From Pseudocercospora fijiensis CIRAD86 (lineage: Eukaryota > Ascomycota > Dothideomycetes > Mycosphaerellales > Mycosphaerellaceae): DNA of 64,000 bases. The translations under genes and the position numbers were made by a program. The notes below the pieces were generated by a model. The model searched no databases, had not been told where the DNA came from, and saw only the letters and a program-made list of their open reading frames with translations. The stretch spans positions 1,455,600-1,519,599 of the forward strand of contig NW_006921536.1 of NCBI RefSeq assembly GCF_000340215.1, read 5' to 3'. Numbering within the stretch: the first letter of the stretch is position 1; each line of letters opens with the position of its first letter. This document shows, piece after piece, positions 47,605 to 57,685 of the stretch.

Positions 47605-48511
47605 TCATCGCTCTCTCCTCCTTTCTCTCCTTCTCCTTGCGCTTATTGTCCAATACATACCACACCTCTGCGATTTGGACCTGGGTTCTCGCATTATAGT
47701 GCCTCGCTACGCGCTTGCTCACTCGGTCCCACAGCGCCAAGTGGACAGCTGCACTACTCGGCTCGTAAAAGACCAGATCCGTGAGGCCGTTGATCAGGTC
47801 AATGCTCCAGTCAAGCTCCTTCTTCTGCTCCCCCTTGCGATATGCCTCGTCGTAGGTCGGGCACAGAGCTTCATCGAGATAGTCCGAGATACGACTGCCG
47901 GTGATTTGCTTGAACTCGAGAAGCTTCCGAGCCTTACGACCAGCTTTGCCACTGTACGACTCTCCCTCATACTCGACTTCGTTCGGCTGCGTCGAAGTGC
48001 GGGAGAAGTGCGCCTGATCCTCACCCTCACCCTCACCCTCATCATCTGTGTCTCCGTCCTCATTCACATCTGAAGCATCGGCAGATTCCTCGCGGAGTTC
48101 ATCTCCAGATCCCTTCAAGGTCCCTTCTTCATCCTCGTCTTCAAGGCCTGCTTGGCTGTCCTTGTCCGGCTCATCATCGACGGTGCCCTCTTCCGTAGTC
48201 TCATACGCTGGAGGTGGTACTTTCTCGAGGACGAACTCCCAGCCAGGCGCGGCATAATCGTCAATCTCGTTGCCGGCGCCATTCGTTCCTTGCTCTGGCG
48301 TGATCTGCTTCAACTTCTTGCGATCAACTACGCCACCCCGCTGGTGTTGTGTAAGGAACTGGACGAGAAGCTTGGTGATTTCGGTGATTGAAACCAGCGG
48401 TAGAAGCGCGAGTGTTTTGATTTCAGTCGCAACCAGACCCTGAAAAATGCGGGCCGGTGCAAACGGTCGTGCATGTGAAAGTCGGCATGAACTAAGGCCG
48501 ATGGCAGACAT
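47594..48511 (-). CDS. Acidic hypothetical protein in unmutated island
   Basis: The first ATG is at 48511; the frame is open a little further upstream, but only with non-ATG codons. The product is 305 residues. Residues 1-60 are neutral and helix-prone with a basic start (MSAIGLSSCRLSHARPF). The middle (about 110-170) is strongly acidic (Asp/Glu/Gly/Ser runs), and the C-terminal 120 residues are mixed helical with a Lys/Arg/Glu-rich end (DNKRKEKERKEERAMNEL). I recognise no family. Codon use is ordinary and free of RIP, unlike its surroundings. The stop falls within the third 190-bp tandem repeat. Its 5' region shares a block (CGGTCGTGCAT..AAA.TCGGCA) with decayed DNA at 52360-52390. Antisense frames on the plus strand are less protein-like. 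Confidence 0.5.
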   Translation of the reverse strand: MSAIGLSSCRLSHARPFAPARIFQGLVATEIKTLALLPLVSITEITKLLVQFLTQHQRGGVVDRKKLKQITPEQGTNGAGNEIDDYAAPGWEFVLEKVPPPAYETTEEGTVDDEPDKDSQAGLEDEDEEGTLKGSGDELREESADASDVNEDGDTDDEGEGEGEDQAHFSRTSTQPNEVEYEGESYSGKAGRKARKLLEFKQITGSRISDYLDEALCPTYDEAYRKGEQKKELDWSIDLINGLTDLVFYEPSSAAVHLALWDRVSKRVARHYNARTQVQIAEVWYVLDNKRKEKERKEERAMNEL

Positions 48512-48539
48512 AGCTGTTGAATACTGAATATTCAAGATT

Positions 48540-51500
48540 CACTGCTCGTATTCAGATTCACTAATGAATGTTAGTAAATATTCATATTCAATTCATATTC
48601 AAATACAATCTTAGCGATAGTAAGGGCAGTAGTAACGCTTAGGGTTAAGAAGGAGGGTATTCTATAGCTATTTATATAACTCGTCGTTGTCTTCCGCTTC
48701 TATACTTAGTTATAGCATATCTACTAGCATATCCGCTACGCTAGTACATTGCTATTGCTTAGAACACTCGCTTATACGGATACTATTACTATTAAGAGAG
48801 GCTCGGTCCTATAAAACCGTATATCTACTACTACTAAAGGTACGCTCGGACTCCGCGGATATAGCGAAGGCTAATAATAAGTTAATAGCTAGTTACGAGA
48901 GTGTCGGATAGGCTGTCCGTTACATAGGAAGGCACTACTATTTAAGTGGACTTATATAGATTAGCTAGCCTATCCGCTTGTCGGTGCTAACCTATAGCAA
49001 CTTAATAGGCGTAGCGGCAATAAAGGACTCGAAGTGGTTAATATTAGTCGTAAGGACGTCGTTCTCGAGCTGTTGTTGCTACGCTATTATGTCCGTTAAA
49101 TAACCTATAGCTTCTATAGTAGCAGCGGTAGCGGCAGCGGCAGTAGAAGTAGACTCCTTAGAAGCAGGCTTATTACGTACTTAATATTCATTCTATAGGG
49201 CTCTCGCTCTTGCTAGACCGTCAATAAGCTACTAGTCCTTCTTCTTACTGCTAGACTAACGCTTACGAAGCTATACCTTACGGCGAGTTAGATATAATAG
49301 TATTGTAGTAACGTAGATACCGCTATCGTCGATTAGACGATAGTATTTGTTAAACAGGTGCTAAGAGACGTAAATAGCCTTTATTATAGCCTCTCGCTTA
49401 GTATACTACTTCTTAGTACGCTCGAAGTAAGTAAGCAACTATTCTATAGTCTCTTAGAAGCAGTCGAAGGTAACGTTATAGCCCTATAGACGTTGAGTCG
49501 CTTCCTTAAATAGTATAAGGAATAGGCGTGTCTCTTTAAGAACAAGCTAGTCTGCCTCGGTGAGCCGGTATTTACTAATCTATAGTATACTAATAAACAA
49601 GGCGTTAAGAATAGGCCTTGTTTGAAGGGCCTCCTCGATTATTAGTAACTAGCTATTCTAGCGAGTCTTACCTAGCGGCTTCGGATAGGTAGAGTCAAAC
49701 AACCGATAATTCTTTGAAGGCGTTATAGAGGTCGTTCTCTCGCTATAGGACCTTAGTTAGCTAGTAGAGACGCTGCAGTAGAGATTGCTTAGCAAAGCAC
49801 TCTGTATTAAGATCTAACTACCTAGATATAGAGACCTTGTCGCTATCGCTCTCGGCTTAGTTATTAAATAGCACTTGCCGTGCTTAAAGCGCTCTTTAAT
49901 CGGCTAATTCTGCTGCTTCCGTAGACTTAGCAAACATAAAGGCTTATATAACAAGGTTAATAATATAGCCGAAGCAGCGTAGCCGACGGCTCTACTTAGT
50001 CTAGTATGTATAGCCCTTCTTATATATATAGAGCTCAATCGACTCGTAGAGAGTATTATTGTTAGCGGCATTGTTAGCGGTTATCTAGCTAAGCTTATAA
50101 GCTATTAAGAAGGTCTTAAAGCACGAGATTAATAGCTAAGCAAGAAAGTCGCTAGTATAAGAGCCTCGTTATAGCGGCGGTAGGTTAATAAGGACTTAAG
50201 TAAGCTTGCCGTACTTATTAATATACTAACAGTTAATCGCTTAGAAGTGCTTATAGCCGTATTGCGCCTTCTATATATTAGTACTAATATAGAGGCAACT
50301 AATAGCCTTAAGAAGCGCTATTTTGACCCTCTCTCGCTAGTTCTCGAAGTTATACTGTACTCGTACTATTATTAAAGTGTGTGACTTTAAAAGAGCCTTG
50401 TCTATATATAGATTAACTGCTAATATTATCTCTTTAAAGGCCTTAGAAACAAGGGAAGAATGAGCGACACTATATGCTGTAGTATAGCGAGCTATAGCCT
50501 ACCTAAATTTGTCTATATTAGCTTCCGCTGTATTCCTTAGAATAGTGGCCGCACGCCTTGCCTCGTTGCCCTCGCTTACTACCTACATTTTGTCGATATT
50601 AATGCGGCCTTATAGCGGATCTTTGTCTAGATAGACAATAATACTATATGCCTTAAGAAGGTAGTCTGCTACGTTGCTAGACACTAATTTCTATACCTTA
50701 GGACTGTCTACTAGACAGTGCTTATAGTAGAAGTATTTGTAACCGTATCTATTACGAGGAGGCTCGCTATCCTACGGATCTCGAGCATAAGACTATAACA
50801 CTAGATCTGTCTTATTCTTTGCAAAGTATAGCTTCTTCTACTAAGCGAGTGTCGGTAGTATAGGCCTTAGTGCTAGTATTAGAGTTAGAAGGAAGGCTAA
50901 AGAAGAGGATGTCGATTGCTAGGTGTCTTAAAGCTCGTCTAGAGTCGGATTTAGTACTAGTTCGCCTACGCTATCCGTATGCTTACGTTTCCGTAGTTTC
51001 TAGCTTTCCTATTCGGATTCTTAGGTATTTAGGAAGCTTTCGAGCGCTCGTTATATCGGTATGCGATTTTCTCGTATCTTTATTATAAGGAAGAAGGTAG
51101 TTAGGTTCTAATTAGAAGAGATAGATTTAGAAATTTGACTTTAGAGGCTAAGTGCGGCCCGCTTTAGTTAGGCTATCCGAAAGCTAAGAATGTAGGTTAG
51201 CGAGTCTAATTAGGCTTAGCGTAACCCTTATAACGCAAACTCGAGGCAGGCACGGAAACTAGAATACTAAAGACCTTCGACTAATTATCTACCTAATTAA
51301 TAACAATAACCTTACTACCGCCGCTAGCGGCCTCGCTATCGATTAACCGGTATAGCACCCTATCGATTCGACGCCTAAAGTATATCTGCCGCTACGAGCA
51401 CTACGATTTCAGCCCTTAATTGTACTCGAATAAGCAGAAGTATAGTTTCTTGCTAAATTCGAAGTAACGACGAGAACCGAGTAGAAGAACAGGCCGTCCT

Positions 51501-52200
51501 TTACGCTCTATACCTTTATACACCTTTTAAAGGCTATTAGCGATACGCTCTTAATAGATAGTAGCTCTTTTAACGATCTCCGCCGCGCAGATAAGGCTCT
51601 TTATTGTCTTCCTCGTAATCCTTCGAAAGGGCAACTATAAGCCCTCCCTTTCCGCCTCCCTAATATACTACTCGAAGTCCGCCTATTCCACGTACTCGAT
51701 AAACGAAATATCGTCCGAATTAGCCTAATAATCGTTTACCTAATTAGTATTAATAAGAGGTAGATAGACCGAGCGGATATTCTTTAGCTGTTATTATTAT
51801 TAAAGCCTATAGTCCTATAGAGCGAGGAAGGCTTATATCTCGGATAGAAAGCGGTAGAATAAAGAAGGTAGTAATAATATAATAACCTCGTATTAAGAGG
51901 CCGTTAGCGACTCGGCAACCTGCTAGAATTAGCGACCTTTATATACCTTAGTTAGTTCGTTCTATCTACCTACCTCGAAGCGGTCCATCCTCTAAGCCTA
52001 TAGAAAGAGCTTAGTTTTTAGTAAGAAACAAGCGACAAATAACCTAATTTCGCACGATTAAAGAGATCTACGTACGCTATAGTATAACCGTCGAATTGCC
52101 GACTAAATCTACTAAATATTCGAATATTTAGTAACCTCGTATTTAGATTCATATTTAATATTAAATATGAATCTGAATTGAATCCGATTTAATATTTAAT
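48540..52200 (-). mobile_element. hAT-type DNA transposon, RIP-mutated
   Basis: A minus-strand conceptual frame at about 48990-48700 gives the hAT C-terminal dimerisation signature: YPTLS.LA, then SAESERTFSSSRYTVL, then a SLNSNSI segment. More N-terminal sequence extends rightward to about 51.9 kb and is broken by TAG/TAA. Both ends carry A+T-rich direct and inverted copies of GAATATTCA/GATTCATATT-type motifs (48515-48600 and 52100-52200), including CTCGTATTYAGATTCA at both. I could not fix the exact termini or an 8-bp duplication. Confidence 0.65.
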
Positions 52201-52344
52201 AGCTATAATAGTAGACAATCTTGCGCCTCTCTACCGTATATATTAATGTATGTAATAGCTCGTTTGTCTCGATTATATATTCTACTGTTCTAGTTGCAGC
52301 TTTTACTAAGAGGCGTGTCCGCCTATAGTGTCGACCGTTACTAA

Positions 52345-52395
52345 GCCTCCCGAATCCGCTAACGGTCGTGCATATAAAAATCGGCAAAGCTCCGG
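52345..52395 (-). pseudogene. RIP-decayed fragment resembling the 5' end of the acidic-protein gene
   Basis: The block AACGGTCGTGCAT, then ATAAAAATCGGCA, matches 48465-48490 in the same orientation, with differences mostly C/T or G/A. In minus sense it reads CRFLYARPL versus CRLSHARPF in the intact gene. The match is short (about 30 bp), so a shared repeat rather than a gene copy remains possible. Confidence 0.35.
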
Positions 52396-52432
52396 TAGCA
52401 CTAGTAAGGGTTTAAATAACAATCAAAACACG

Positions 52433-52508
52433 GGGCTTTTAGCGCAATCTGCGCGGTGCGTATAGAACTAGTTATTTTACGGTCGAGCGTTCGATCCCCG
52501 TCTTCGGA
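52433..52508 (+). ncRNA. tRNA-like sequence with A-box and B-box (SINE head or decayed tRNA)
   Basis: TAGCGCAATCTGCGCGG (from 52440) fits a tRNA D-arm/A-box, and GCGTTCGATCCCC (52487-52499) fits a T-arm/B-box, at roughly tRNA spacing. The acceptor ends do not pair and the T-stem is imperfect, so it is not an intact tRNA. A pol III promoter remnant of a SINE or a RIP-mutated tRNA pseudogene fits. Confidence 0.4.
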
Positions 52509-55434
52509 CTTGTCGCACTTTAGGTATCTAAGGGACTACTTCGTATTTAAGCAATATAGGTAGCTTTTGTAGCCTCTGTTAGGAAAGGTAACCTAAACAT
52601 GCGAAATGTGCTTTAGCCCTCTATTAAGAAAGGTGACTTAAACATAGCTGTTACATATAGTATAATAAAGGAACCTACTAAGAGAAGTACTTTCCTTAAG
52701 CAAAGTAGAAGCGGACGCGCTTCTATAATCTTAAGTTTTTGCACTTTTGTTTTAAGCAATGCTCCTACATAGTGCTACTATTGTATTCTACTTTCCTTTT
52801 TGCGTCTGCTTCTTAAATAATTTTCAATCGATAGTCCTCTATTACTCCCCTTATCGAGGGGCACGGCCTTTTATAGCGGTCTATATACAACTGCCTACTG
52901 CGTCGGAGTTCTCGCTACAGTTCTATTACAAAACTATACAAGTCTACTTAAATCCGGATTCTTAAGTACCGTACTCGAAGTTATCCTCGGATCCGGGATA
53001 GAAGGTAAAGGACCCGTATTGCAAATCTTCCGTAAATTCCGATTCTTAACTTTTCTAACCAGGTTACTTAGATACTCGATATAAAAGACTGCTTTTCTAG
53101 AATCTACGAAGTTAAAGCAGAAATAGCACTCTCTATAGACGTAGCATTGTTCGTTAATAGTCGTCTTAGGATTGCTATACTTTATAGTACTTAGGGGCAA
53201 AGGACTACCGCTACTCCCCTAGGCCTACTAGTAGTTGTCCGAGTAGGATCTCGGACGCATAGGGATAGGTCTGCTTATAGTAGACGAAGTTAATAGTTAA
53301 GATCGACTTAAATAATTTATTAGGACAAGAAGTAGACTTAGAAGCTATTAAGAGGTCTATCGACCTGTTTTAAAAGGCGTCGTGCAATATACTACTCTAC
53401 TATATAGGTACCTAATAGCCGGGTTTCTAGTGCTTACGCGTCGTTCCTAATTAAGCTACTACTAAGTAGTCCTATCGTTAGTAGCTAGTTGTCTAGTAAA
53501 TTAGTATCGAGTATACGGGCTATATAGCGCTACGTAAGCGAGGAGTTTAATATTCGTAAAGGCAGTATAATCGTTCCTCCTTTCGACGTCTATTCCTAAA
53601 CACTAACTCGTTAGATAGCTAACGGCTATAAGTCTAGTTATAAGTATCTAGCGGAACTTAGGTTGTCCTTTTTCGATAAGGTCTATAGAGCCGAAGATCG
53701 TATAGCGCGGTATAGCATTATCGAACGCTATATCGACTATAATATATGCTCCTAGGCGGCTAGCGCGTGCCTAGAAGTGTACGAGCGAAGCTTTCGCCTT
53801 ATATAAGCCGCTAGTAGCAAGCTACTACTATAATCTCTTTTTGTCGTTTAATATAGCAAAGCTATTAGTACCCTCGTAATCCGGACAATACTAAACAGGC
53901 TTGTTATTAGGCTACGTTCTATAATATAGACAAGCGCGGTCTCGAAGGCTACGGTCCGTTATATCGCTATCGCTCTATATAGACGTAGCCTTCCTTAAGA
54001 CCGCTTGTCTATATCTATTTATATATCTAATATCTCTATATTACTATCCCCGAAATTAAGTATATTTACTTAGTTAACTTGTAATATGTCTCGAAGGGCT
54101 AGGTATAACAATATTTGACCGCTATAAAGCCCCGGCCGATACGCTCTATAGTTTTACTTAAGTGTTGTCCTTTATATCCTTTTTTAACCTACTAAACTCT
54201 TTCTGTTTTGTATGTTTTATATAGCTGTATGTTTTGTACGGCGCGTCGTATCGTATCGTCGTATAGTTATAGATTCTTTTAACGTATCGCTTTAGCGCAA
54301 AGGGGCGTCGGCGTATAGTGTTGTCGGCGCATAGTGTTGTCAGCGTATAGTGTTATATTATTGTGCTTTATTATTGTCCGCTATAAGGAAGTAACGTAAA
54401 ATTCTTACCTAAGGCTATTCGGGCGCCGAGTTTTTCCGTCCTACTAGTTCGTATAGAATACAGCTAATTAGATCTTTAGAATTCTAAAATCCGGGGAGTT
54501 ACGTAGTAGCAACTTAGCACATTTAGCTACTATAGTACCCCTTGTTAGTATAAGGCGAGCTTCGCTCGCAATAAACTAGAAGTAAGGCTTTTATAGTATA
54601 ATGCTTAATCGTATCGAAGAGTGTTATATAGATTCGAAATATCTATTATACGAATATATATAGCGTAAGTTCGGCGAGAAACGTAAGCTCGTACGGTATA
54701 ATAGACCGAGTGCGGGCTAGGTATTCTATAGCTACGAGAATAAGTACCTCGGAGATATAGAGCTTAGGCTTACGCGAGGATACTAATCTCGATGTTCCTC
54801 TTTTTGCCTAAACGGAGGAGAGGGTATAGGGATATATGTTCTAGGACGATAGGAGGCTTAGGAAGATAGGTGCGTACGACTAAGATAGAAATTAGATTTT
54901 TAGGCTAGTAGTATAGAGCACGTAGCTAGACGTTTAATCCTTAGAAATAGTACTAGTCTCCTCTATTAATCCTTAGAATTCTTTTTACTCGACGTAGTAA
55001 TAATATATATATATTTCCTAGTAGCGTCGAATAAGTAGGTCGTTTTAGCTCGCGACAATACTTACTCTAGGTAACAACGACGACCTATATCGTATACCCG
55101 CCCTAGAGACCTATAGTCTATAGAAAGAATTAGCTCGTCGGATAGCGCTAATCTAGAGTCTAGATCTTAGTCTATTCTAAGTATAGAGCCTATCTAATAA
55201 TTCTAAGTAATCCTAAGTTCTATATTATAGCCCTATACTTAATCGATAGGATATATCGTTATAGGCATCGAGAAATAGTATCGAGTATACCGACTTAATA
55301 GTACGAAATATAGAATCCATATTGACTCTTATATATCTACAAGTGCTTCACCTCGCTAGCCAATCACCGTTGGGCACGCATCTATGGTCTAAGTCAGTCT
55401 CTATAGAGTCGCTAAAACGTTAGGTCAGTGTCCT

Positions 55435-55506
55435 AACGTGCTTATAGTGGTTAGGATTGCCGCCTTCCACGTCTCAGACGCCCAAGCGGCAGGTTCGGGT
55501 TCAATG
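55435..55506 (+). tRNA. tRNA-Gly(UCC)-like sequence with intron, 3' end broken
   Basis: TATAGTGGTTAGGATT matches a tRNA D-arm/A-box. GCCGC and GCGGC (55459-55463 and 55485-55489) pair as the anticodon stem, around CTTCCA plus an intron-like insert of about 15 bases, implying anticodon UCC. The T-arm begins GGTTCGGGTTCAAT, but the sequence then departs (GTAAGTTACTC) from the expected CCCGA and acceptor strand, and no 3' acceptor match is seen. It is probably a tRNA pseudogene truncated at the T-loop, at the border of the mutated block and the core genome. Confidence 0.55.
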
Positions 55507-55915
55507 TAAGTTACTCTGTGATCGAAAGTGCACGGCGAACAGTGTCTAATGACCTTCTAGTCCCGATGGATGCACATCCCATCTCTTTTGTCTTTGTACA
55601 ACCCAACAATTTTTTACCGGTTATATCAGAAGAGATAGAGCGTCCAGATGTCTCCGACAGTGAGATGTGCGCTATCTCTCGTTCTTTTGCTCGAAAAGAA
55701 GCAGTTCTCATGAGTTTAGAATTCGAGCATCGCCTGTCTTGGGATCTATTGACATCTTGAGAACACGAACATTTCGTTTGAGAATTTGCGACAAAGTTTG
55801 GCGGAGAGCAAAAGAGTAGAAGTCATGTCTGAAGTTGTTGTGAAGCGTTCATGGAATTCGATCTATGGTGGGTATCAAGTGGAAAGAAATCATGCCAGCG
55901 TGCTCCGAGTTGACT
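55507..55915. other. Intergenic, 3' flank of LTV1
   Basis: The DNA is of ordinary composition. Two opposed small frames (55518-55760 plus, 55711-55511 minus) overlap each other; neither starts with a supported ATG or resembles a family. I see no RNA or repeat. Confidence 0.4.
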
Positions 55916-57421
55916 CTATTTTGCGGAGCTTTTCGCTCTACTCGTGAACCTCGCAGGTCCCAGGCCCTGTCGAATCTCATCGAGCTGAGCCATACCAGTC
56001 ATTGGACCTCCTCGCTTGACCCGTTGCTTGTGCTTTCCGGATGTGCTGTAAGAGCCCAAGAAATCATCCATGATGCCGTCGAAGTCACTTCGCACCAGTT
56101 TTGGTGCTTCCTCGTCATCAGCGCGAGAGTAGGTCGACATCCCAGATGCTCGGCTCATGCCTGACATGGCGCTGTATTTGCTAGTCTTCGAAGCTCTGGA
56201 AAGACCGGTCATGCCTGATGCCAAGGAGCCAGCGTCGGCATTGTACTCGTCTTCTTCCTCTTCTGGAAATTCTGCTAAGCTGTATGCGGCCTCCATCTTG
56301 TCAAAGCGGTCGTCAAGAGTAGTGAGCGGATCTGTTCGGGCGAGTGAAGAAGATGTCATGGAATAGTTGGTGGTGGATGTCTTGGCGCCTTTTCGCTTCT
56401 TCTTGCGACCTGCGGCCAATGAAGACAGCGCAGCAGAAGACCTCAGCATTGATGGGGCAGCGGGTATACCTGATCGCTCAGTCTTGTCATTCTTCTCAGC
56501 TTTTTTGAATTTCTTGAACTCGTCAAGCCAATCGCCTCCTGTCGGGTCTGCCGTGGGTACGGCATGGGGGTCTTCAGGAGGAGCGGCTTCTTCGCCTTCT
56601 GGTAGACCGAGCTGAAGCGGCATTTCACGAGGTGAGGCGGGTGCTTTGATTGTGTCATCGCTCTCCCAGCCATCGTCTTCATTGCCGAAGAGCTCTTGCT
56701 CTCCTAGTCGCTCCCACTCATCGCGCTCAATCTCGTAGCCGTCTTGCGTAAGCTCGCCAAAGATATCCTCCTCGTCGTCCACATACTCCTCGTCATCAAG
56801 CGCCTCGAGAACTTCTCGCAGTCGTGGATCCATGTCCGGTTGGAACCCGGCGATCTCGTCTGGCACGTCCTGCTGATCTTGGTATGATCTCTTCGTCACA
56901 AATTCGCTGGGTAGTACCTCTTCTGGTAGTAGACTTCTCGCCACGCTGGAGGTCATGCTGCTCTGGCCCACACTGCGCCCATCATCGAGATCCATTTTCC
57001 GTAGGGCATCTTCAAGTCTCTGCTTGCCCTTGCCCTTCTCTCGTGCTGCTGGCTTTGCCTCTACCCAAGTCACGGCACCCTCTCCACTTCCCAGATCGCG
57101 CATGTGTTGCATGTAGTCATACTGAGTGTCGTCGAAAAATACGCCATGCTCCGCTGCCTCTCCCTCATTCTTCCTCACTGCCAGTCCGAATTCTTCTTCG
57201 AGATCGCCTCTCTCTTTCGTCTTCCTGCTCCGATACGAAGAGTCGGCCGAACCTGCTGAGGAGTATGCGTAGTCATCTTCGGTCGGTCTTCGAGGCTTGT
57301 CAACCTCTGCAAACACCATGGATGGCGCATTTTCGTCGTGGATAAGCGGGTCGTTCTGAGCGCGATGCACGAGCTGGAAATGGGTCGCATTCTTCTTGTC
57401 AATGAACTTGCGTCGAGGCAT
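55916..57421 (-). CDS. LTV1: LTV1-like 40S ribosome assembly/export factor
   Basis: A single exon gives 501 residues from ATG 57421. The N-terminus MPRRKFIDKKNATHFQLVHR followed by NDPLIHDE is the hallmark LTV1 start. Further on are FFDDTQYDYMQHMRDLG, an acidic central part with the EYVDDEEDIFGELTQDGY segment, and the conserved end DDFLGSY..., HKQRVKRGG, LDEIRQGLGPAR. The family binds pre-40S particles, helps place the small-subunit beak proteins, and leaves after phosphorylation by casein kinase 1 before cytoplasmic maturation. The length is normal for filamentous fungi. It is divergently arranged with LSG1 over 264 bp, which suggests co-regulation of two ribosome assembly factors. No irregularities are seen. 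Confidence 0.93.
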   Translation of the reverse strand: MPRRKFIDKKNATHFQLVHRAQNDPLIHDENAPSMVFAEVDKPRRPTEDDYAYSSAGSADSSYRSRKTKERGDLEEEFGLAVRKNEGEAAEHGVFFDDTQYDYMQHMRDLGSGEGAVTWVEAKPAAREKGKGKQRLEDALRKMDLDDGRSVGQSSMTSSVARSLLPEEVLPSEFVTKRSYQDQQDVPDEIAGFQPDMDPRLREVLEALDDEEYVDDEEDIFGELTQDGYEIERDEWERLGEQELFGNEDDGWESDDTIKAPASPREMPLQLGLPEGEEAAPPEDPHAVPTADPTGGDWLDEFKKFKKAEKNDKTERSGIPAAPSMLRSSAALSSLAAGRKKKRKGAKTSTTNYSMTSSSLARTDPLTTLDDRFDKMEAAYSLAEFPEEEEDEYNADAGSLASGMTGLSRASKTSKYSAMSGMSRASGMSTYSRADDEEAPKLVRSDFDGIMDDFLGSYSTSGKHKQRVKRGGPMTGMAQLDEIRQGLGPARFTSRAKSSAK

Positions 57422-57685
57422 ATTGGGCGACTCGCTGGTCTATTGCAATGTCTATGCAGTTGTTCGTGTCTAGACAATTTTCGCCAACACACCTGCGCTT
57501 TCTCGAGTCGGGAGCGGTCCATCAAAGTCGCCCACCAAAAATTGTTTAATTCCCGCCGCGCCAAGATTTCATCATCCTGGTCCCTGCATTCGATAAGGCT
57601 GATTACAGAGCCGATCTTCTTGCAAAGAAACCCACCTTTCTTCTTACACGCCCACCACACACAACACCAACATACAACTGACAGT
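57422..57685. promoter_or_regulatory. Shared LTV1/LSG1 divergent promoter
   Basis: The 264 bp between the two start codons must serve both genes. The long open frame that reads into LSG1 from 57338 is simply open 5' leader overlapping LTV1. C/A-rich sequence (ACCACACACAACACCAACAT, 57653-57672) precedes the LSG1 ATG, a common fungal leader composition. Confidence 0.55.

Larger units (their letters stand above)
52200..55330. other. RIP-mutated DNA, mostly unassigned
   Basis: Apart from the fragments above, I recognise no transposon domain. Present are two near-copies of RGGAAAGGTRACYTAAACAT-like sequence about 45 bp apart (52570-52640) and three 16-bp tandem units GTCGGCGTATAGTGTT (54307-54354). 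Short frames at 52759-52965 and 53200-52934 are open by chance or are decayed pieces. RIP-type composition ends near 55330. Confidence 0.4.

Noticed and set aside
47438..48073. Plus-strand 211-residue frame with hydrophobic Leu-rich stretches
   Set aside because: It is antisense to the acidic-protein gene; Leu/Ser runs are the complement of Glu/Asp codons, and it has no family resemblance.
55511..55760. Two opposed small frames 3' of LTV1
   Set aside because: They overlap each other antisense, the plus one starts with GTG, and neither has recognisable features.
57338..57685. N-terminal extension of LSG1 to 57338
   Set aside because: It overlaps the LTV1 coding start and has no similarity to LSG1; the family N-terminus begins at ATG 57686.
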